From Cadophora sp. MPI-SDFR-AT-0126 (Eukaryota; Ascomycota; Leotiomycetes; Helotiales; Ploettnerulaceae), in the NCBI GenBank assembly GCA_020747065.1, contig JAGMVK010000015.1:620001-684000 (forward strand): a stretch of 64,000 nt of DNA. The letters run 5' to 3'. The first letter of the stretch is position 1. Every line of letters starts with the position of its first letter. The notes beneath the pieces were generated by a model. The model searched no databases, was not told the DNA's origin, and was given only the letters and a program-made list of their open reading frames with translations. Position numbers and translations under genes: made by a program. Positions 23,901-35,973 of this stretch are shown here, piece after piece.

Positions 23901-25401
23901 CTGATGGCACAGGCAATGGATTTGTTCTCATTGGACGTGAGCAGGTTAATGGGTATGATTCGACTCTGACTCTGCTCATCTTGAGAGCTTGTTGCCTTGA
24001 AACATTAAAAGGCGATGCACGTGGGAATATTGGGAAAATGGTCTAATGGATATTAATGCAACCACCGTTTTTTATGGGACGAGACATGCCCAATCAGATA
24101 ATATTTGCATTAACCCCCTACTACACGCTCACGATCAAGAGAGTCTAAATAACGATTATGGGACTAGTTTCCGCTGCAGTTCCCTTTCGGATCCTCGGAT
24201 CATGTGTTGTTGGCTACTGTCCTTTGTTGAAATGATTCAACCAATCAAAGATCGTACCATTCTTCGAGGCACGTATCATGTGAACCTAACAATGAAGTCT
24301 TCACGTGAAAGATGAGGCACAAAGAAGTCCTCGTATGTTTTGCCTTTTCAACCTCAAGCCTCGGAAGACTCTTTGCAGTGAGTACGTATGCCGGTAGATT
24401 CGGAAGTCGGCTCCCGTAGTGTCATTGCCGAATGAAGAGGATTTGGGGAGGGAGAGAGCCTTGGAATGCTATTCTAGCACAGAACAAGCTCGTGAGGATC
24501 CGCATCTTCCTGAAAAGGGGTTGGATCGAACAGGAGAGTGATTTCTTTGTTGGTGTCTACCCAATCAAGAATTCAACAAGTCATCGTCAAGCTTCTCTGA
24601 TCGTGAGATCTGGTGCAGAACGAGTCTCACTACGGACTTAGCGTGGAAGACTATCGAGTGCCCGGCCAGTCACACGAGTCGCTCAGTCAGGGGGGCTTCG
24701 TCAGCCAACGCAAATCACCTGTCCACAAAGCTTGTCGTTCTTGTCGTTCTTGGCAATCTCCGATTTATCTTGGCAATACATCAATTCAAAGCCCATCTCA
24801 ACACGCGGGGTGCGGGAATATATTATCAAAACAGACGGATACACGATCAAATCGAAGCGAGAAGTGTGTTGTGTACAGACCACAAGGTTCCGAAGGTTGT
24901 ACCTTCCTGTTGAGAGACAGGAAGGGTTGATGGCCACCAAAAGATGTGTATGTGCAGTGCCCTGTCCCTCCCCCAAATCCCCCGTGATGCTCCTTCCCTC
25001 CTTGGCAATCAGCCTGGGCAATTCTTGGTATCTTGGCTTCATCATCTGTATTCATTCACTCATGACACCCCCGCTGACGCCGTCCCTATGATAGCTATCA
25101 ATGATATCGAGACCTTTGTGTAAGTCGACTCCTTCTCTCAACTCTGACGATTCCATCGAACCATCGCGAGCCCTGTGCCGGCCATCCGGTGGAAAACTCT
25201 GCAGCCTGCGCCCGACAACGACTGCGACCGCAGGCTCCAAGACATGAGAGAAAGCCCAGCCAAGCATCGCTGACTTTCAACCCAGTTTATTGTTTCCCAA
25301 CGACGAATGGAGTGACACAGCCTACGATGATTCTCTCGTGGCACAATTACGGGTATGTAACTGACCTTCGACTGTTCTTCCTGCCTGCATCCATCGGATA
25401 G
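20953..25401. other. Long intergenic region (4.4 kb)
   Basis: I find no supported gene in this long stretch. Open frames on both strands are short and lack domains. The left 150 bases form the azgA promoter and leader, with CGATAA at 21006-21011. The right end (about 25050-25400) must contain the unresolved first exon or exons of the RING protein. A GTAAGT donor-like site is visible at about 25118, and a short acidic, protein-like frame precedes a GTATGT donor at about 25352. Confidence 0.35.
21006..21011. promoter_or_regulatory. GATA-type (HGATAR) site upstream of azgA
   Basis: CGATAA matches the HGATAR consensus of AreA/Nit2 nitrogen regulators and lies about 55 bases from the AzgA-like start codon. 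A single short match is weak evidence; function is inferred from family knowledge. Confidence 0.3.
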
Positions 25402-27051
25402 GAGCGTGGACTGGTGCTGACGCTGCGGTGAAGCCAAATGTCTCCTTCACACAATTCGCCGACGACAACCTCCAAACCCTCTCCACACGCAATGCGAACC
25501 AGGATGGAACCATCAGTGGCTTCCTCTACGTGCCCGACCTCAAGACCGATGATTCATGCTTCAACGTCACCAAACAATACGTTCCTGCCAACGTCACCCG
25601 AACAGCCAACCTCCCTCAAACAGACTTCACGCTCGTAGCACTCGCCCCATGGATCAATGTCGAGTGTACCTTTGAATATATGGCCGCGGCTCGGATGGCT
25701 CCAGTACGAGCCTTAATTTTTTATCAACCCGGGAACGAGACCACGACTCCAGAATCCAACTCAGGAGCCTGGGATCTTCAAGATGGAGGAGCCTGGAGGA
25801 CGCATCATCAATTCCCCGTCTATGCCATTCCCGGGGCCCTTGGCTCATCGTTGATGCATCAACTGAGTCTTTACTCTGGAAACATGACCGAAGTACCCTA
25901 CGGTCACCAAATCGCGGAACTTCCTGATGTCGATGTGAGAGATTATGTCAGACTGTACACCGAGATAGGGTTGAGTACCAAAACGGTTCTCCCTACCCTC
26001 TGGGTCTACTTTCTGATCGTCATTGCCGTTCTTGTAATCTGTCTCGGAGGCATATCCGGCCTTATGCATTTCGTTCAGAGATCTAGACGAAAATCTTTAC
26101 GTCGACGGGTCGCCAACGGCGAGATAGATCTCGAAGCACTTGGTATCAAACGCCTCAGAGTCCCTCAAGAAGACATCGATCGTCTACCATTATTCATCTA
26201 CGTTTCAGAGGATGAGAAGTCACTGCCAGCATCACCACAGAAACAAGAACATTTCATCAGTATCGACCATCGAGATGATTTCAGTGGAGCATCCACCGTT
26301 CTCGGATCGGATTCCCGGATATATGACATGATGTCTGCCAAGGAGCTACCGACTGCAGAACTCGTTCTAATTGATGAGAAGACTCCCAGACCTGAATCTA
26401 CACTCGTCCATAGATTCCTTCCATATGTCCAACCTACTTGTGCTATTTGTCTCGAAGACTTCGAATCCGGGATCTCGGAGATTCGAGAGCTTCCTTGCGG
26501 TCACATCTTCCATCCAGAATGTATCGACAGCTTCCTCTCCAATAACAGTTCGTTGTGTCCGATGTGTAAAAAGAGCGCCTTGCCCATCGGTTCTTGTCCA
26601 ACGATTATCACCAATGCAATGGTTCGACGAGAGCGCAATCTTCGGCGCATCAGGTCGCGGGTCCCAGTACAGAACGAGCCCGATGTCGAGGCCTACGGCG
26701 CCCGTCGGCGGATCCATGATCTCAAGGCAAACCTCCGGAGGAACCTTATGAGCTCATCGCCAACGGTACAACCGTTGCCTGTACAACCACAACCAGTATT
26801 TGTGGCACAACCTGGGACTCCTCTTGGTCAACAAGGTCAGGTTTTGAGTCTGGAACTTTCAAGACAGGATCTTGTGGAGCGGAGGATTCGAGAACTACAA
26901 GCTGGACAAGTTCCAATACGAGATCCAGATATCGTCAGTGAGAGGCATCAATCGAAGTGTAAGTCATATATTCCCAGCACGTCTCCTGCTCTTCGTACTG
27001 ACATTCTATGCAGGGCGGAAGAACCTTTCGAAGGCATTTCCAGGCTTTTGA
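25402..27051 (+). CDS. Membrane-anchored RING-H2 E3 ubiquitin ligase (5' end unresolved)
   Basis: The main exon runs from an acceptor at 25400-25401 to a donor at 26959. A second exon (27014-27051) supplies the ending WRKNLSKAFPGF, which resembles other fungal members. An N-terminal region with several N-x-S/T sites, probably luminal and PA-like, precedes one membrane helix (VLPTLWVYFLIVIAVLVICLG). A basic stretch and then a RING-H2 finger follow at about 26437-26560. The finger pattern is C-x2-C-x14-C-x1-H-x2-H-x2-C-x11-C-x2-C. No in-frame ATG begins the main exon, so upstream coding sequence is missing; the exon candidate I tried near 25253-25349 did not join in phase. The protein should ubiquitinate endomembrane or vacuolar substrates. 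Confidence 0.75.
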
Positions 27052-27638
27052 AAAGCTTCGCTCAGCAGATGTCGGATGATTTATTTGATTTGCATTTAGC
27101 GTTTGCATTGCATGAACGGAAGGAATGGTATTTACTGGCGTTTGCAAAATACCTCGGGACCGGACGGTTTGGAGTTCTATCGGCGAGGTGTTCGGCCTGT
27201 AGAGTTGGAAAAGGGGAAAGGGAAATGGCAGTCTTCAAGAGATGGGATAGGATGGAAGGGAATACCACCACATTCGGTACTTTGTGACACAGAGCTCCAT
27301 TACGTTGATCGGGGAGTGATCCGAGAAGGATAACAGAGCTGTAATCGAAATAATTAATTTGTTTACAATCAATTCACAACCGAGTATTGTACTAGAATTA
27401 TGGACTGTCTCTCGGGTAGACTTTCTCTTACCCCTATTTCTTGCTGTCACGGCTGTTATCAACACCCCTGCCAAAATATCAGCCTCTTATCGCAACCCAA
27501 GACACAAGCGCGGGGTAGGTACAGCGCCAACATCAGACCAGCTCACAGCTCACTTTTTGAACGAACTCAATCGAAGCCTTTCAAGCTTTTTTCTTCTAGA
27601 AGGACCCTTCAGCTGGCAGACAAACTGACACGACAAGA
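27052..27638. other. Urease upstream region
   Basis: This holds the 3' end of the RING gene and the urease promoter and leader. It includes two GATA-type sites (27456-27461 and 27487-27492, both in reverse orientation). The frame that continues from the RING exon through 27287 is intronic or untranslated read-through. Confidence 0.4.
27456..27492. promoter_or_regulatory. Pair of GATA-type sites upstream of urease
   Basis: TTATCA at 27456 and TTATCG at 27487 are reverse matches to HGATAR, spaced 31 bases apart and 150-180 bases upstream of the urease ATG. Paired GATA sites are typical of AreA/Nit2 nitrogen-controlled fungal promoters. Function here is inferred. Confidence 0.35.
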
Positions 27639-30600
27639 ATGCATCTCGTGCCGAAAGAGGTACGCGCATCCATTCTCCTCTCTCTCTCCCGTCCTTTCTC
27701 TCATTCTCTCCCCTACTTTCCCCTCCTCTCCTCTCCTCTGTCCCTCACTACCAGCCCTAGTTTCCGAGCGAGTGTCCAAATTTCCAGTTTCCAATCAATC
27801 ACCTAAAGAAGAGAACATACCTGCTAACGAACTCGACTCTTCGCCCGTAACAGCTCGACAAGCTCGTCATCTCTCAGCTGGGACTGCTGGCGCAGAGGAG
27901 GCTTGCGAGGGGCGTTAGGTTGAATCATTCGGAGGCTTGTGTGAGTTTTAAATTTCTCTTTCTGCTGATTTGGAAGGGTGTAGGTGAGGTGAGAGAGAGG
28001 GGGCAGGAGGGTAGGGGGGAGGGGGAGTGAGAGGGAGAATTGGAAGATGAGGGGGAATTGAGTTGAGAATTAAGAGGGGTGGAAGGGAGGGGAATTGGAT
28101 GGGAGGCAGAGGGAAGAGGGGAGAGGGGAGAGAGGAGAAGAATAGCTGATAGTAATGCTAATCCTGGGTTCTGCTAGGCTTTGATCGCGAGTAATTTACA
28201 AGAAGTATGTATACCTCTCTCCATACCACCTGCCCCTCTACCAGCGCATCGCACCAAATCCTCATACTGATATATACTTAACAGCTCATCCGCGATGGCG
28301 CCCACACCGTCTCCGACCTCATGTCCCTCGGCAGCACCATGCTCGGCCGACGCCACGTCCTCCCCTCCGTCCCCTCAACCCTCACAGAGATAATGGTCGA
28401 AGGCACATTCCCCACCGGGACCTACCTCGTTACCGTACATCATCCCATCAGCACCGATGACGGCGATCTGGCGAAGGCTCTGTATGGCAGTTTCCTGCCT
28501 GTGCCGGACAAGGAATTGTTTGCTTTGCCGAAGGAGGAGGAGTATGAGGGGACGAGGATGCCGGGGGCGGTTGTTGTGGTGAAGGAGGGAGGGAAGGTCA
28601 GGCTGAATGAGGGGAGGAGGAGGATTAGGCTCAGAGTTAAGAGTTTAGGGGATAGGCCGATACAGGTGTGTTTAATTCCTTGGTTTCAATTTTTAGATGG
28701 AAGAGGAGATCGGAGGCGTTGGAATTGGGAGGGCAGAAGAGAGGAGAGAAAGTCTGGCTAATTCTGCCAGATTGGTTCCCATTACCATTTCATCGAGACG
28801 AATCCCCAACTCGAATTCGACCGCGCAAAAGCCTACGGATACCGCCTCGACATCGCAGCTGGAACATCCGTTCGCTTCGAGCCTGGAGATACAAAGACCG
28901 TTACACTTGTTGAGATTGGCGGGAACAAGATCATTCGTGGCGGGAATCATCTGGCGACGGGTAAATTAGATCTCTCACGAATCGACGATATTGTAACGAA
29001 GCTCCAACAAGGCGGATTCGCACATGCGCCTGAACCGATTGGTAATGCGGCTCATATCAGCGGGTTCGAGATGGACAGAGCGGCGTATGCCACGATGTTT
29101 GGTCCTACAGTTGGTGATACGGTTAGATTGGGCTTTACGGATCTTTGGATCAAGGTTGAAAAAGACTTGACTTCTTACGGCGACGAGTGTAAATTCGGGG
29201 GCGGCAAGACACTACGAGAAGGAATGGGTCAAGCGACTGGTGTTTCCGACGAAGTTTCTCTGGATCTGGTGATAGTCAATGCTTTGATCGTCGATTGGAC
29301 CGGTATCTATAAAGCGGATATCGGTGTCAAAGATGGATATATTGTTGGGATTGGAAAGGCTGGGAATCCGGATGTGATGGAAGGAATCTCGCCGCCGAAT
29401 ATGATCGTGGGATCTTGTACGGATGTTATTGCTGGAGAGGGGAAGATTATCACGGCGGGTGGGTTTGATTCGCATATTCATTTTATCTGTCCTCAGCAGG
29501 TTAATGAGGCGATTGCGTCGGGTATTACGACTATGCTTGGTGGTGGGACTGGTCCTAGGTATGATATCGGACGAATGATATTGATTTTCGCTAAATGAAA
29601 GTAGTGCTGGGACGAGTGCGACGACTTGCACACCGGGTAAGAATTATATGCGGCAAATGCTTCAAGCATGCGATACCTTGCCTGTAAACTTTGGTATTAC
29701 AGGTAAAGGTAATGATAGCTCTCCTATTGCATTGAGAGAACAAGTTCTGGCCGGAGCATGTGGTCTCAAATTGCACGAGGATTGGGGAACCACCCCATCA
29801 GCAATCGATTCCTGCCTCACAGTCTGTGACGAACTGGACGTCCAGTGTCTGATCCATACCGACACACTCAATGAATCCGGCTTTGTCGAATCCACCATCG
29901 CCGCAATCAAAGACCGCACAATCCACACCTACCACACGGAAGGCGCTGGAGGAGGTCACGCCCCAGACATCATCAGCGTCGTCGAACACGCCAACGTCCT
30001 CCCCTCATCCACCAACCCCACGCGACCATTCACTCGCAACACCCTGGACGAACATCTTGACATGCTAATGGTCTGCCACCACCTCTCCAAAAACATTCCT
30101 GAAGATGTCGCTTTTGCCGAGTCCCGCATCCGCGCTGAAACAATCGCTGCAGAAGACGTCCTTCACGACCTCGGCGCTATCAGCATGATGTCCTCAGATT
30201 CACAAGCTATGGGACGCTGCGGCGAAGTCATCCTTCGCACGTGGAACACCGCGCACAAGAACAAGGTGCAGCGCGGTTTCCTTGCCGAAGATGAGGGTAC
30301 CGGCGCGGATAACTTTAGGGTCAAGAGATATGTGAGCAAGTATACTATTAATCCAGCTATTGCGCAGGGGATGGGTCATGTTATTGGGAGTGTTGAGGTG
30401 GGCAAGTTGGCCGATTTGGTGGTTTGGGATCCGGCTTGGTTTGGGACGAAGCCGATGACTGTTGTGAAGAGTGGTTTGATTGCTTATGCGCAGATGGTGA
30501 GTCCTCTACTTTTCTTCCTTCTCACTTTATATTTCTCCTCCCCAGTGTACAACCCCCTAACGTCTTTCAGGGCGACCCCAACGCCTCCATCCCCACCGTC

Positions 30601-30891
30601 CAACCCATCATCGCCCGCCCCATGTTCGCCCCCCTCGTCCCCTCAACCTCCATCCTCTTCGTCTCCGCCTCATCCATCACCAGCGGCAACATCGCCTCCT
30701 ACAACCTCCACAAACGCATCGAAGCCGTCAAGAACTGTCGGAATATTGGAAAGGCGGATATGAAGTTTAATGATGTGAGGCCGAAGATGAAGGTTGATGC
30801 CGAGAGTTATAGGGTTGAGGCGGATGGAGTACATATGACGGCTGAGCCGGCTGTGACGTTGCCGCTGACGCAGGTGGCGTTTGTTTATTAG
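27639..30891 (+). CDS. Urease (single-chain, nickel-dependent)
   Basis: Seven exons (27639-27659, 27854-27940, 28178-28204, 28285-28665, 28771-29558, 29605-30496, 30571-30891) give 838 aa. That is the usual fungal/plant length in which gamma, beta and alpha parts are fused in order. The nickel ligands are present and the residue numbers coincide with jack bean urease: His407, His409 (DSHIHF), carbamylated Lys490 (LKLHEDW), His519 and His545. The flap Cys-His pair (VCHHLS) and the GRCGEV region are intact. The enzyme hydrolyses urea to ammonia and carbamate in the cytosol and needs accessory proteins that are not encoded here. The first exon codes for only seven residues. The intron at 29559-29604 is just 46 nt. 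Intron 2 (27941-28177) is strongly purine-rich. Confidence 0.96.
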
Positions 30892-31777
30892 TGATTTTGG
30901 GTTAGGCGATGGGGAAGGGGGGAGGGAGTGGAGTGTTGATATTCGCTTAGCATGGAAAATATTTGTCACGAGTCATGACATCCATCAACAATTTTCAGAT
31001 CACAGCATATCAATCACACCAGGGCGATCTTGTCTAGTGAAAGGAACGGAATTTGCAGCCCAGCAGCGCAGTAACTCAGACCACATAAAACCATTCTTTG
31101 ACTTTCTTTTTTCCTTCATTTGGGTTTTAGTTTACCTCCAGGCATAGAGACACGCCGGATATTTCCTTTATTGCGCCTTACTTCACCTCACTTCGCTAAA
31201 CAAGAATTCATTTCATTGTATTGTATCCGTTGTTTAAATTTTACTGCGCCTTCTTTTCTTTTCTTTCCCTTAACCTTTCAGCAGCTGATATCACCTCTTG
31301 CGTGAAATGAAAGGAGGGTAGGTTCACAAAGTCATTGTCGACTTTCTTTCTTTCTTGCCTTATGTGCTTTGTGCGATTTATATCAAGTCCTTTCTTTTCT
31401 CTTTCTTGTGGGGAGGGAGGTGAAGATATATTGGAGTGATGAGGGTGGAGGAGAACAATGCTATTGATAGGTATATGTACTCGTTCTATTTACACCTGTC
31501 TGTCTGTCTACTTTTGACATACAATTTCAAAAACAGAATATCGATGTCACAAAAGCATTACACAAACAAAGCACATACACATCCATACACAAACCACACA
31601 ATATCATCGCCAAAATCAACAACTCCCTCTAACCAACCCCACCAATCAACCATCCACAGAAATTCAAACCCTCGCATCCTTTCCTCACCCATCCCTCCCC
31701 TCCCAGCACTCCCCCTTTCCCTTTCCCCTTTCCCTATTTTCCGCACAACCCAACCCCCAACCCCCAACCCCCCAAGA
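30892..31777. other. Intergenic, pyrimidine-rich
   Basis: This contains the urease 3' end and the leader of the small cysteine-rich frame at 31778. The stretch 31220-31410 is T-rich and 31560-31770 is rich in CA and CT. No other gene is supported. Confidence 0.4.
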
Positions 31778-31945
31778 ATGTGCACAACAGAGCACTACCT
31801 CTTCACCTGCGGCCACACCCTCTACTGGCGCGACAGGAACTGCCTCGCATACCCTAAATACTGCGATGGCGATGCCCGTGACCGCGAAGATTCTCCACGC
31901 ATGTATACCCCCTGGGGGCGGATTGTGAGGCGTGTCAGAGGGTGA
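31778..31945 (+). CDS. Small Met-Cys cysteine-rich protein, possibly frameshifted (family member A)
   Basis: The 55-aa frame begins MCTTEHYLFTCGH and has the N-terminal pattern of the three other small proteins at 39929, 41094 and 41763: Met-Cys, an aromatic residue, then C-x-H or C-x-C near residue 11. Those proteins end with a C-x2-C pair, which this frame lacks. A different forward frame at about 31918-31944 reads GADCEACQR, which would supply it. No GT-AG intron that I can find joins the two frames, so this copy may carry a frameshift or an unusual intron. A zinc-binding role is inferred from cysteine spacing only. Confidence 0.45.
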   Translation: MCTTEHYLFTCGHTLYWRDRNCLAYPKYCDGDARDREDSPRMYTPWGRIVRRVRG

Positions 31946-32924
31946 GAGCTGGGAGAGCGGGGAGGTAGAGAGGTGGGGAGAGAGGGAGGACGATGAGGGG
32001 ACGGGGTGAGATTTGGCATCAAAGCTTATGTATTTTATTGCTAAATACAACTTTATCATAAGAAGTGTTATTTATTTGCTTCTCTTAATATTAGAGCCTT
32101 AGGCAAAGAAAAAATAAGCGATAAGGGATTAAAACACGAACTCCATTAAAACATTACTATAGAGGTATAGCGATTAAGTATTATTAAAGGGGCAGTAGAG
32201 ACTCTTAAGGAGCCCTTACTAGAGTCTTACTCTTTTCTTCTTAAAGCAACTTATTTATTAAAATGGCTCGTAAGTTATGCCTATGATTACTTAATAAAGT
32301 CAAGAGCCGCGTCTGTGGAAAATCCCCCTTGGGAGTCCCCACCGCCCCTCTGACAACACTTAACCGCTGTATCTTTGTAGGCTCTCTGGACCTAGTTTTG
32401 AGATCTCCGCGAGCTGCCGGAGGGCGCAAGAGACTCGTGCTTGCTGCATTGAATCTGAAAACTCGGTCCCACTGGTTCAGCCTTGCGAGGTGACTTCTGT
32501 GACATTGCGCGTCTCGAAACCCTCCCTGTATCTTGCCGGCCACGAAATGCAATATGCTGCCCGGGCTAGAGTTCCTGTTGCAGTTGACTCCGACTTTTCA
32601 GACAAGCTAAGCCCGTATACTGTAGGGTTCACGAACGGATTTTATCCTGTGTGTCTGGGCAATTTGAGTGTTGCTAGGGCTGTGCATCGAACGCTTAAAG
32701 TTGAAACGGCCACAGCCTGCTCCGCTAGGTTGACACTTCGGGCCGAGAAAATGAGAGAAAAAAAGATAATAAAAATCAACGAAGACCCAGATGGTAGCTT
32801 GAGTAAAAAATAACAAAACTCATTCCTTAGGTTCCTTGTGGACATAATCAGCTTCCCGCTAGGTTGGCAGTTAACCCAACAGCGTTGACTGCGGCTCCGC
32901 AGACCCGGGCCACTGCACTTCATC
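31946..32924. other. Intergenic with AT-rich RIP-like tract
   Basis: The segment 32040-32290 is very AT-rich and dense in TpA. The rest (32300-32924) is of ordinary composition without a supported gene. The frame at 32490-32813 has no recognisable features. Confidence 0.45.
32040..32290. repeat. AT-rich, TpA-dense tract, probable RIP-mutated relic
   Basis: Base composition drops sharply here compared with the genes on either side. TTA, TAA and ATTA words dominate, and no frame stays open. This is what repeat-induced point mutation leaves of old transposons in Pezizomycotina. No terminal repeats or transposase motifs survive, so the element cannot be named. Confidence 0.45.
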
Positions 32925-35306
32925 ATGACCTTAGGTCATTCTGACTTCTACGACGGTGATAGCGCCATTGAGGTTGATACGACCCCCAATAAAAGCGATG
33001 CTTCTTCTGTTACGGACCGTGACTCCAAATACGGTCGAACATGGAGGAACCCTCTCAGAAATGTTGACATGAAGAAATGGCTACGTAGCTGGCTATATGT
33101 TGCCTCTAGGTTGGTACTATACTGAATTCTGAGCAAATTTCTGCTGCCTTTGCATACTGAGCATCACTTCAGGCATGGAAAAGAAGGTCCCAAGGTTGTG
33201 TTCAGTCTGAAGCGCCGCCTCGCACTCATTGAATTCACGACGCTTCATCTCTTTCCGATAGCAATTACCTTTGCTCTGCTGAGCTTATATCTGGGGCAGG
33301 TCTTCTGGACTCCACCTTGGCCTGAGACAAACACGCTCAACGCCCTGCAATTCGCAGCCAAAGTCCACGAGAGCTTGATTGTGGCATCGCTGACCGGCAT
33401 CCTACTCCACCACGTACGATATAGGTTGGTGGCTCACATTGACAAGTCTAGCGGCATTGCTCTCGGTCTGGTAGCAGCGCCTTTTCAGCTGACCTCGCCG
33501 ACCTACCTCATCAGCTCTGATTTTACCTCGCTCCTAGGCCGATCCAAACGTCTGTCTTCGAGGGATGCTGCAAGCCTCTTGTTATTCGTTTACGTGTTCG
33601 CCCTCGCGTCGATCGCAGGGCCTTCGTCTGCGATAGTGATGCTGCCAAGGCTAGACTGGTGGCCGTTCCCGCTCCATTCCTCGCCGAATGCCTCTGCATC
33701 TTTGACGCACTACTATGTTAATGCCACCTTCCAGCAGATTTTCCCCAACAGCATCACGGCCGATTTCCACCCAGTAGCCTGCAGCTACGTCGACATCGGC
33801 GCCAACAGTTCCACATGTCCTCGCCAGGGATTAGATGCAATCTCCAAAAACATGCCGGCTGTCACCACGCTCGGATATCAGGATGAACAAACATTTAATC
33901 TTACGGTCCAGCTTCAGGGCGGGAATCTCCAGCTGCCTCGGACACTTTATGGAGTTATGACGTCAAGGAATGTCGGGAGCACTGCTACAGGCTTGTGGTT
34001 CTACCAGTCCCTCGGCTATGCCACCACGCCTATTGACACTGCCAACTTTCTGACTGAAGAGCTGCTGAGAAACGCCGGAGGAAACGAACTCTTAAGCAGT
34101 AAGACTCAGTCAAAGAACGGGCCTGTTCAGTTCCGACCCAAAGCGCAAGATGCTATCACTGGGTCGATTCGTTCCTGGAAACAGCCTCTGGTCTTTGCCC
34201 ACTGCAGTCAGCGAGCTGTGTTTCCGAGGGCTTTGATGTACAACATTAGCTCAGACCCTTTCTTGTTTCGGGCGACAAGGGAAGAGGGAGTATCTGTTGC
34301 TGTCAATCCGAATTCAGTACCAGCCAGTATAAACAACACCTCCGGGCTCGCCTTTCTCAGCCCCTCAGCACTATCGATGCAGCCGCCCTTCAACTTGTCT
34401 TCGGCCTTTGCATTTCAAAAGGGAAACGAGTCCACGCTGTGCCTTATATCGGCATGGTGGATTGACTCCGACATCTCCCTTTCGACCGCGCGCTCTACAA
34501 TCCTGCCAGAGTTTAACATCGACAAACCCCAGCTCTCCCATATGAAGGAGGCTTCAAGCTCGGTGCTATCTATGGACGTGGCTTGGCTCAACACTCTCGA
34601 CCGTGCCGCCGGCGTAGACAACACTACTGACCGGGGCTACTTCTACAACATGACTGACTTCTGCTCCAGCCCAGGCAACGCCATCACCGGCGGCCCGTTC
34701 GGCTATGGCACGCCGCCCAGCCCGCAGTGCCTGTCCACCGGGATTGCCCTTCTGATCGCAGAGGGCATGGCTCGATCAACCTACAAATTTGCGCACTACC
34801 AGATCGGCGTCAACCGGACCGGCCGATACTTTCAACCTCTGCTCGGCACTGGAGACATAAACTCGCCAGGCACGCTCGCCCTCACGAGCGACATGCAGTT
34901 GGGTAACTCTACACGTGTTACCTTTGATATCAAACACAAAGTGTACTCGTACGGATTCCGCAGCGTCACGACGTATCTAGCCTTTACTGTTCTACTGCTG
35001 TACGTCGCGACGGTGGCGGTGCACATGGGCATCATTCTCCTGGGCGAGCGGTGGAGCAGTAAGGCCTGGTCAGGACTTGGCGAGCTGCTCGTCCTTGCAC
35101 TCCAGTCACCCTCGCCATCCGAAGGCCTGAGGAATACGGGAGGAGGGGTTGAATGTGCCGAGACCTGGACCATGCGCGCGACGGTAGAAGAGGTGTCACA
35201 GGACATCGGGGCTGGAATGGTCGTAAGGAAGGAAGAGGGCTTACGTGAGACATGGGACGTCAAGATTCGGTCGCGAGCACTTCGTCCGGATTCGAAGTAC
35301 TCTTGA
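32925..35306 (+). CDS. Fungal multi-span membrane protein with large N-glycosylated domain
   Basis: Two exons (32925-33109 and 33173-35306) join in phase to give 772 aa. After a polar N terminus come hydrophobic segments (HLFPIAITFALLSLYLG and VHESLIVASLTGILLHHV). A third pair of membrane segments lies near ASLLLFVYVFALASIAG. A long ectodomain follows with many N-x-S/T sites and paired cysteines (for example CSYVDIGANSSTC). A C-terminal helix (YLAFTVLLLYVATVAVHMGIILL) leads into a short charged tail. The layout resembles the minus-strand 838-aa protein at 4388, but I see no clear sequence similarity. The gene is GC-richer than the AT-rich sequence around it. It belongs to a type of large fungal membrane protein without known function. 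Confidence 0.75.
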
Positions 35307-35973
35307 TTCCTAATGTTTTGGGTCATAGAACAAGACATGCGTATTACATTCAGTTCTGCCCATATGTAGGCATTTCAATCTCACTGCTAAATGCTAAAGT
35401 AACTTGAGTAAAACTAGAGAATGCAGGCTTGGAACGGTGGCAATCAGTCCATCCACTAACCTTGTGCAGTCTCCTCCAGGATCAGAGGAAGTCACTGTCT
35501 CCTCTGCGTTACTCGCGACGAGGTGCTTTGTCTGCTGTTTAGACAGGATGCCTCTGCAATGCTGTCGTATTTCCGGAACTACGTTTGACTAAAATTAGCT
35601 GTTGAATCTCTAGCGATATGGACTCCATCGGTAATGATAACCGATGCAATCGAAGTACTGGATCACTACTGTTCTACAGTGGTAGGCTCCTCGTATTTAC
35701 AGTTGCTGTAAGCGCGGTAGGCTTTAATCCCGCAGCCTACAGTGGAGGCTATAGTACCCTTGTAGAGGCTACAGCATAAATTTCAGCAATGCTAAAGTCA
35801 CTATAGCCTGTGGGCCTCGGGCACCTCAAAACCCAACACTTTGATTCGGATGTGGATTCGAAAGTGATAGAAAAGAATATTTCTATTTTGATACCAAGCG
35901 CAATTTCATGGAGGATCGATGAAGGCTTAGAGAGGGCTTTGGGAAAGAGGTTAGGCTGTGTACGTAATGCTAT
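35307..35973. other. Intergenic with short inverted repeats
   Basis: No gene is supported. The stretch 35660-35780 carries several copies of GTAGGCT/AGCCTAC and CTACAGTGG words in both orientations, described separately. Confidence 0.4.
35704..35776. repeat. Short inverted-repeat element (MITE-like)
   Basis: TGCTGTAAGC at the left end is matched by GGCTACAGCA (reverse complement TGCTGTAGCC) at the right end. Internal inverted copies of GTAGGCT and AGCCTAC lie between them. A further CTACAGTGG copy lies just upstream. The structure could be a small non-autonomous element or a hairpin; no target-site duplication is obvious. Confidence 0.35.

Noticed and set aside
25253..25349. Candidate upstream exon of the RING gene (acidic, protein-like frame)
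   Set aside because: It ends at a good GTATGT donor but joins the main exon in the wrong phase, and it lacks an ATG. It is left as unresolved rather than annotated.
27052..27287. Continuation of the RING protein beyond 27051
   Set aside because: Splicing at 26959/27014 gives a family-like ending and a stop at 27051. The longer read-through has no recognisable character.
29212..29631. Minus-strand frame opposite urease
   Set aside because: Mirror of the urease coding sequence with no features of its own.
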